Assembly: GCF_010093535.1 (NCBI RefSeq)
Contig: NW_022985164.1
Location: 1,008,869 to 1,072,868, forward strand
Source of the DNA: Lindgomyces ingoldianus
Lineage: Eukaryota > Ascomycota > Dothideomycetes > Pleosporales > Lindgomycetaceae
Reading direction: 5' to 3'
Length of the DNA stretch: 64,000 nucleotides
Under the pieces are notes generated by a model. It did no database searches. It saw nothing but the letters and a program-made list of their open reading frames with translations, and was not told the origin of the DNA. Positions within the stretch are counted from its first letter, which is position 1, and each line of letters begins with the position of its first letter. Shown here one piece after another: positions 58,292 to 64,000 of this stretch. The position numbers and the translations under genes are program-made.

Positions 58292-58870
58292 TCACCCCTT
58301 CACCCCCCGACCGGCATCCTGACCGGTCTCCTCACCACTCCCCTGCATTCCCTCTCCTTCTCCAACTCTAACCCCCATAACCCCATCCCTATTCGCCCTC
58401 CACACCCCCTCTCCACCCACAAACTTCTCCAGTTTCCAAATCTCTGCTCTCCTCTTCGTTTCCTCCAGCGCCTCTTCTCCCGCCTTCCAAGCCGCTTGTC
58501 GATGCGGCGCACTCACCGCAATCACAATACTCTCCTCGCCAATTGGCACGTCACCCAGTCGATGGACAATCGCGATTTTGGTTAGCGCGTGCTTTACAAG
58601 CATGGCGTTCGCGATGGATGTTAATGTGGAGATGGCGAGTGGGATGTATGATGTGTATGCGAGCGAGCTGACGGGAAGGTTGTTGAAGGAGTCACGCGTG
58701 GTGCCGATGAAGAGGACAGTGGCGCCGGCGGAAGGGGAGCGGACAAATGTGGTAGCGGTTTGGGGGCTGAGGGGGAAGGGGGTGAGGGAGATGTGAGTTG
58801 TGGGGGTTTCGTGGGTTGTGGGTGAGGATGGGATGGCTGCGGTGTACATTGGCGGTGCGGTTATAGACAT
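58292..58870 (-). CDS. cnxH: Molybdopterin synthase large (catalytic) subunit, MoaE/MOCS2B type
   Basis: Intronless, 192 aa. It converts precursor Z (cPMP) to molybdopterin using sulfur from the small-subunit thiocarboxylate, in the cytosolic molybdenum cofactor pathway required for nitrate reductase and xanthine dehydrogenase. Visible family elements are GATVLFIGTTRDSF (about 49-62; the usual F-x-G-x-x-R), KIAIVHRLGDVPIGEESIVIAVSAPHR (about 98-124; the conserved HRxG and SxPHR), and KRRAEIWKLEKF with the catalytic lysine in the IWK segment (K146), followed by VWRAN. The N-terminal 35 residues are Thr/Pro-rich and divergent, as in Aspergillus cnxH. The open frame extends 22 codons upstream without a conserved start, so the ATG before SITAPP is used. 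No other cofactor gene is linked. Confidence 0.9.
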   Translation of the reverse strand: MSITAPPMYTAAIPSSPTTHETPTTHISLTPFPLSPQTATTFVRSPSAGATVLFIGTTRDSFNNLPVSSLAYTSYIPLAISTLTSIANAMLVKHALTKIAIVHRLGDVPIGEESIVIAVSAPHRQAAWKAGEEALEETKRRAEIWKLEKFVGGEGVWRANRDGVMGVRVGEGEGMQGSGEETGQDAGRGVKG

Positions 58871-59762
58871 TGTGAGTCGTTGAGGTAGATGTCGGTGGGA
58901 GTGGTGTTGGGAATTTGAATCCGGGTGGAAGAGCAAGGGGCTTTCAAAGGCTGAATCTTGAAGTTCTAGTTGAATGAGATGTGATTACATAGTGGACCTC
59001 GTGGAGCTAGACTTCTTATTAGAATAGTGCTTTGATGATAGTATCTTCAAGTTTTGACAAAAAGCAATGATTGACTAGCCAGTTGCGTTTAGTTAGGTGG
59101 ATACTGTTTATGGATTGAAAGGAGGGAGAAAGAAACTTCAGCGTTGAAGACCTGCTTTGAGTTACGCATGGTATCTGAAGCCCAAATCTATACTATACCC
59201 CTGTATGCATCACACAAACTTCCAGACCAAAGAACCAACCAAAACTCCGTGCAACGAAATGTAGACAGCTGAAGCTTGGCATGACGAAATGAGAGAAGCC
59301 ACCCACATTCCCTGGAGATGTAAATGAAGTCAAAGACCCTCCCTTATTCGAACAGACTTAGATAGTTAATTTTCTGCAATTGTGGAATGGACCTCTAACT
59401 TTATGAGCAAAATAAAGATGGCTGAAGCAGGCCGCGGAAGTGTTGATCGTCAATAGCTTGGTATGACTAATCATTGGACATCTCGCCTCACGCCGCTGCG
59501 TGGATGGGGTTTGATTGGTTGGGGTTTCGGGATGTCGAGAATATTCATTGAGAAGGCAATTGGGCAACGAATACGGGAATAGTGATCTTCAGTATAATAC
59601 CAACATGGCATCAAGATGTATGTGAATGCTACAAGTCTTTCGGTCATACAAGCAAGCAGATGAGACAAGGAGATCCATGACCAGCTTTTAGACATCATAT
59701 GCCAACGCCCAAGCTCACACCCACGCCAAAGCCCATGCAGAAAATATCGACTCGACAACGGC
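58871..59762. other. Intergenic
   Basis: About 0.9 kb, containing the promoter of the MoaE gene and the 3' region of the Nop6-like gene, both on the minus strand. No supported gene. Confidence 0.5.
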
Positions 59763-61112
59763 TCAATACCTGCGCCTATGCTTGGGCGACTGCCAGTCCG
59801 ACTGCATAGGCCGGCTCATCATAGCGAGTCTACTAGGATGAATTCCGGCATGCTCAGTACTAGCTTCCGACGTGTCTGCGGCTCCATCGAGAGGAAGCGC
59901 CGCAGCAGCGTTTTCTTTCTTGCTGAATTTGCCAGCCTTCCTCTGTCTCTCTTCTTTCTTTGACTGGCGTTCCTGTTGTTTTGCTTCGAGTTCTTCGCGC
60001 TTTTCACGTTCACGCTGCCGCTCGCTGTGCAGTTTCTCGTTTTTGGCTGCGATCTTGGCTTTGCGGTCTTCGTTGTTGCCACCGCCCCCGGCGCTATGAG
60101 AAGATTAGCTTAGGAATGAGGCTTGGTGGGGATGCGAAATGCATTAGAAGGAAGGGATACGTACGTCAACTCGACATTTATCTTCCTGCCTTTCTTACCG
60201 TCTGGAAAGACGGAATGATGATACCGCTTTATGCACGTTTCCATCCTGTCATAACGATCGAATTCGAGGAACGCAAAGCCTCGAGGTTTGCCGGTGTCTT
60301 TGTCGGTCATGAGGCGGACGGCTTGGGGCGAGACTTTCTCGAAATACTTTTGGAGTTCTTCCTTTGTGACTTTGAAGGGGAGGTTTCCTAGGGGCAGAGT
60401 TAGAATGGCGAGCTGGATTGGATTAAGGGGGAGTGGCCTTACCAATGAAGACTAAGAAACGATCTTTCTTCTTTCCTGGCTCGGCTTCTTCGGCTTCGTC
60501 TCCAATAGCCTCCACATGCACGCCGTTTTTCTCAGCAGTTAAGGCGTCTTTCGCTTCTGGTTGCTCTTCCCTCTTCAAGGACTTGCGATCTTTCTTTGGC
60601 TTCTTGCTGCCCTTTTTGGAGATGGTGCCATTGGTGTCGACATTCTGTGTGGTATCATGAGCAGCGTCTTCAGCGGCTTCGTCAGCCTCAGAGTCCTCTT
60701 TAGCCTTCTCAGACCTCTTCTTCCCGTCACCGCTCAGAACCTGCGCAGCCAATTCCTCTTCAGCTTGAGCACCCTTACGCGTCTTCGATTTCTTGTCATT
60801 TTTGTCTCTTTTGCTATTTTGGCCGTTTTTATCGTTTTCTCTCTCCTCCTTCACTACAACCATATCTTCAGCAGCCACGACATCTCGCTCCTTTGTCTTC
60901 TTCGTCTTCTTTGCTGGCTGTGCGTCCTCGCCAGCCCCACCTTCTAGCTTCCTCTTCTTGGCCGTCTTCTTCTCCTTGGTGGGCACAACTTCCTCAGCTG
61001 GAGACTCGATAGCGGCGGCAGCTTCTTTTGCGAGTCTTTTTCTCTCTTTTCGAGCAGCTTTCTCCACTTTCCGAGCAGCTTTCTCTTGTTTTGCCTCCAA
61101 AGTCATCGACAT
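59763..61112 (-). CDS. nop6: Nop6-like nucleolar RRM protein
   Basis: Model: exons 61112-60443, 60387-60165 and 60093-59763, 407 aa; introns 55 and 71 nt. The N-terminal 215 residues are extremely Lys/Glu/Ala-rich with several basic clusters (KKTKKTKER, KKGSKKPKKDRKSLKR) typical of nucleolar targeting. A single RRM spans about 218-298: RFLVFIGNLPF (RNP2), then RGFAFLEFDRYDRMETCI (RNP1). A Gly run and a long charged coiled coil follow (RQREREKREELEAKQQERQ). The C-terminus is basic: SRPMQSDWQSPKHRRRY. This layout (charged N-terminus, one RRM, coiled coil) matches fungal Nop6, an assembly factor of the small ribosomal subunit. The orthology is by architecture, since the low-complexity parts cannot be aligned by eye. 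Divergent from the next gene with 196 bp between starts. Confidence 0.77.
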
Positions 61113-61308
61113 GGCGGTGTGATGAACTGGAGAGAAAAGCCTGAGTTGAGTGAAAAGTAGCGTGGGGAATATCCGGCACGAAACTTCAACAATCCAAACT
61201 TTTTCTGCCCCAATTCGTTCGGGCGGTGAGTGGTCGATCTCTCTTGGCATCAGCCCTGCACCAGACATCCAACGCTCCCATTCCCCCATCCACTCTTTCC
61301 AGCAATCT
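61113..61308. promoter_or_regulatory. Short bidirectional promoter
   Basis: 196 bp between divergent start codons of the Nop6-like and mitochondrial-type genes, so their core promoters must be shared or overlap. No TATA box was seen. Confidence 0.45.
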
Positions 61309-63054
61309 ATGATGCGGCCTTCACACTCCTCAATTCCCCGAATATATCCCGCCCGACGAATCCTACATCCCCCTAATACGCGCTGCTCCAAGCCGTCTAT
61401 ACCCCGCCAATTCTCCCACAAATCCCCGCGCTTGCTGGGAGTCTTGCATGCTGCTCCTCGTCCACAGCTCCCGTTTCTCTATCCTACGTCGCGTGGTTTG
61501 AATGGGCAGATCTTTCGCTTCTTCACCATTTCTTCAAATCATAAAAAATTTATCAAGGAGACTGCGCGCTTGACTGTGAAGTTTACCTTCGTGTTCTGGC
61601 TTATATCCACCTGCTTTACTATCGCATCGCTGGGCATCTTGAGTGAGCGGCAAGAGCGCGCGTTTCCGAGCCCCCCTGAATGGAGTCTTTGGACTAGGTT
61701 TCGGTTTCGGAGGGGCAAATGGTGGGAGATACCCGAGAACAATGAGGACGAGGGGTTTCCAAATTGGGCAAGGCTGTACGCAGAGTATGAGCATGCGCTG
61801 AAGAGATTAGAGGATCCGAGCAAGGATGGATCAGACGTCGTGGAACAACAAGAAGGGGGGTTGCTTGTGCCTGGCGTTGGGAAGGCGGGGTTTGATCTCA
61901 CAGCGAAGAGCGAGCAGTGGAGACAGGGATACTATGAGGTGTTAATGGGTATGGCGAGGGCGGCAGAGAGGATGGAGGGGTGGGTTACTGATAAGAAGAG
62001 GAACAACGCTTGGGCTCCTGAGTTCATTGCCTCGCCCTCGAACCCGAGACCGAAAGCTACTCCACCGGGGATGCCGGTACCACCAGAAGAAGACGAGCAG
62101 CTCACTATCACCGATCCCCCAGAGTCCTTCTATCTCAAAGTCCTCACGTCGAAAGGCTTCACATCCCACCAACGCCTAACAGCAGCACTCAGCTACGCAG
62201 ACTGGCTCAGCTTCAAAAAACTCCCGGACTCCGCCGAAGAAATGTACCGCTGGGCGCTTGACATCGCCATCTCTGGTCTCCCCACCCCGGACCCTTCCAC
62301 CATCATCAACCCCACAACTGCCATCCTCTCCTCCACCGCACCCAAAGAGCTCATAACCCCAAACCTCATCCACGCCGCCACAACCCTCGCAACCCACTAC
62401 GCCTCAACTGGAAACATTGCCTCCGCACTCCCAATCTACGTCTCCGTCCTCCGTGCCCGACTACACGCTTCACCTGCCCCACCTTCCCCCCCCCCTCCCC
62501 CAAAGGACTCCAGTCTAACCGGCACCCTTGTCGGCCTGTTTCACGCACCACCCTACCCCTCTCTCCCCTCCACAGGCGACGAACCGCTTCTCCGCCGCCC
62601 AGAAGACGAATGCGAAGAAGCCGCGCTCAAAAACTACATTGGCGAGATCCTCTTCGCCACCGCCGGCACATCCTCCCAACGTCGCCAAGGCCTAAACTGG
62701 GTCCGCGAAGGCGTGTCGACCGCCAAATCAGCCCAGACCCTCGATTCCATAACGGCAGACCCTGAGCGTCGGAAAAAGTGCCAGTTGTGTGAGGAAGTCG
62801 GGCTGGAGTCTTGGGGGAAAATTATGACGTATTTGGCGGCTGAGGCACGGGAGAAGCGGGATCAGGCTACGGCTGGTGGGATTAAGGGATTGGGGTCGAG
62901 GTTGTGGGGGAGGGGGAAGCTGGATGAGGAGGTTGAAGAGTTGGAGGGTGAGGAGGAAGGTGTGGTAATGAGGCTGGCGAAGCTAAGGCAGAGGATGAGG
63001 AAGGAGGAATATGAGGATATGGATCGGAAGTATGCTAGGACTTTTGTGTTTTAG
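61309..63054 (+). CDS. Mitochondrial-type single-pass membrane protein with helical-repeat region
   Basis: Intronless, 581 aa. The N-terminal 70 residues are rich in Arg/Ser/Pro with almost no acidic residues, as in mitochondrial presequences, and one membrane helix follows at about 90-110 (VKFTFVFWLISTCFTIASLGIL). The body contains helical segments resembling TPR units (RLTAALSYADWLSFKKLPDSAEEMYRWALDIA; LIHAATTLATHYASTGNIASALPIYVSVLRARL). It also has a conserved-looking EAALKNYIGEILFA and a C-terminal charged helix. This layout resembles Mgr3, the adaptor of the mitochondrial i-AAA protease, but I cannot confirm orthology; some databases mislabel homologues as maltose permeases. Two adjacent ATGs open the frame; upstream codons are reached only through GTG. 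The codon positions around 62.1-62.8 kb are strikingly C-rich. Confidence 0.62.
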   Translation: MMRPSHSSIPRIYPARRILHPPNTRCSKPSIPRQFSHKSPRLLGVLHAAPRPQLPFLYPTSRGLNGQIFRFFTISSNHKKFIKETARLTVKFTFVFWLISTCFTIASLGILSERQERAFPSPPEWSLWTRFRFRRGKWWEIPENNEDEGFPNWARLYAEYEHALKRLEDPSKDGSDVVEQQEGGLLVPGVGKAGFDLTAKSEQWRQGYYEVLMGMARAAERMEGWVTDKKRNNAWAPEFIASPSNPRPKATPPGMPVPPEEDEQLTITDPPESFYLKVLTSKGFTSHQRLTAALSYADWLSFKKLPDSAEEMYRWALDIAISGLPTPDPSTIINPTTAILSSTAPKELITPNLIHAATTLATHYASTGNIASALPIYVSVLRARLHASPAPPSPPPPPKDSSLTGTLVGLFHAPPYPSLPSTGDEPLLRRPEDECEEAALKNYIGEILFATAGTSSQRRQGLNWVREGVSTAKSAQTLDSITADPERRKKCQLCEEVGLESWGKIMTYLAAEAREKRDQATAGGIKGLGSRLWGRGKLDEEVEELEGEEEGVVMRLAKLRQRMRKEEYEDMDRKYARTFVF

Positions 63055-63687
63055 TTGGTAATATGTGTATGATAAGGGAATGAAACTGAGCGTCTTGTAT
63101 CATATAGTCTTACGTTTAGGAATTCAACCTGTGTGGTTATCTTCAAATGCCTCTAATATCGACGCAATCCCTTTCACTTTTCACCCCACAACATCACATA
63201 GTCAATTCCTCTCAACGCTTCCCAAATAGCTTACCACGCACACCTAAATAAAGACAACCACTCGAGAGAAATCATGAGATTTTGAATTATAGACAGAGCT
63301 GCCTAAACACCCATTTGTTTCCGAATCAGTCCAACCATCAGGTCGCACGTCAAATCAAACCAACCCATCGACTTAGGAAATTTTGGTTGAAATCCTTCAA
63401 ATGAACAAACCATTGTCGCCGATAGTACCAGTGAGCCAGCGTTCCGAATCCAATGACCTAAATATCGACAGACTGGACTCGTTTCCTCCGCCTGAGACTG
63501 AAAGTCCTATCACAGGGGAGGACAAATGGATGCTACGTAGAAGCGAGGTAGGAAATATTTTGGGGTAGTGAGAAGCCGGCAGGACTACGTGTGGGCTCCT
63601 GTGATGAGACAAGAGACACACTTGACGATTGCGAGTGAGGCTTTTCCAGCGATGTGCCTTCAGAGATCGGAGCCAAAGTCAGTGCAT
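63055..63687. other. Intergenic between convergent genes
   Basis: Presumed 3' untranslated regions of the two converging genes. Nothing else recognised. Confidence 0.5.
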
Positions 63688-64000
63688 CTACCAAGAAGCT
63701 ATCTTCTTGTCATTGTCGGCATCCGCGTTGAAGCCAGTGTCAGCTTGGAAGCCTCCCTCGCCAGCCTGGAAACCGCCGGTAGTAGCGTCAGTGTCGAAAC
63801 CTCCGCCGAAACCTCCGCTATTAAAATCGTCACCGCCACCGAAGTCTCCAGAAACGGCCTCGTCATCAGTTCCATCATTCCACTCAACTTTCTCGGGTAC
63901 CTTGTCCGCAAGGAAATCTGGTACCTCCTGCTTGGACTCGACTAGAATCTTCACCAGGTCTTCAGAGATATCCTCGTTACGGTCATTGTAGAACGAAGTC
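63688..64000 (-). CDS. ded1: DED1/DDX3-type DEAD-box RNA helicase, C-terminal fragment
   Basis: Partial: the gene continues beyond the right edge. The visible 103 codons start at SFYNDRNEDISEDLVKIL, the last part of the second RecA domain of Ded1-type helicases, followed by VESKQEVPDFLAD. An acidic linker (EWNDGTDDE) and a Gly/Phe/Asp-rich tail (GGFGGGFDTD) come next, and the protein ends in Trp. Ded1/DDX3 proteins also end in a Gly-rich segment and a terminal Trp motif that contacts translation initiation factors. It would unwind mRNA leaders during scanning in the cytoplasm. The stop is TAG at 63690-63688. Confidence 0.87.
   Translation of the reverse strand, partial: TSFYNDRNEDISEDLVKILVESKQEVPDFLADKVPEKVEWNDGTDDEAVSGDFGGGDDFNSGGFGGGFDTDATTGGFQAGEGGFQADTGFNADADNDKKIASW

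Overview
The window is nuclear DNA of a filamentous ascomycete (Pezizomycotina). The genes are interrupted by short introns of about 46-70 nt with GTRNGT donors, CTRAY branch sites 8-20 nt before YAG acceptors, and recognisable fungal orthologues (NUC-1-type bHLH regulator, G-gamma with a CAAX end, DUF3433 protein, AIM11, cnxH). A leotiomycete-like fungus is my best guess from protein flavour only; no marker here proves the class. No tRNA, rRNA, CRISPR, complete transposon or phage feature was seen.

Left block (0-11.5 kb): a PHO4/NUC-1 phosphate regulator (minus), the G-protein gamma subunit (minus) and, divergently, eIF3a (plus), followed by an intronless DUF7730-type orphan. Middle-left (11.5-30 kb): a lactose-permease-type sugar transporter, a 1636-residue disordered protein with a C-terminal methyltransferase-like domain, a SAP-domain Tho1/CIP29 protein and a monocarboxylate-type MFS transporter, separated by 1.2-3.9 kb of non-coding DNA. 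From 30.0 to 35.7 kb there is no assignable gene, only scattered coding-like scraps including a Gly/Pro-rich set on the minus strand. It is followed by an RRM protein whose 3' end looks frameshifted at a splice donor.

Middle-right (38-52 kb): a divergent WD40 / MYND-SET pair sharing 237 bp, a DUF3433 polytopic membrane protein, and a 12-exon DHA1 drug:H+ antiporter containing a 14-nt microexon. Right block (54-64 kb): a small Thr/Cys-rich secreted protein, AIM11, the MoaE-type molybdopterin synthase subunit cnxH, a divergent pair (Nop6-like nucleolar RRM protein and a mitochondrial-type membrane protein), and the C-terminal end of a DED1-type DEAD-box helicase running off the window.

The genes do not form one pathway: this is ordinary mixed fungal gene order with housekeeping genes at both ends and a gene-poor, repeat-scarred centre. 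All exon structures were built by hand from reading-frame continuity, splice consensus and family recognition, and every complete model closes in frame. The most unusual points are three introns that can only be spliced as GC-AG, the probable one-base frameshift in the RRM gene, the microexon, the degenerate methyltransferase, and the unexplained Gly/Pro-rich signals near 31 kb. I did not find a clearly new multi-gene system.
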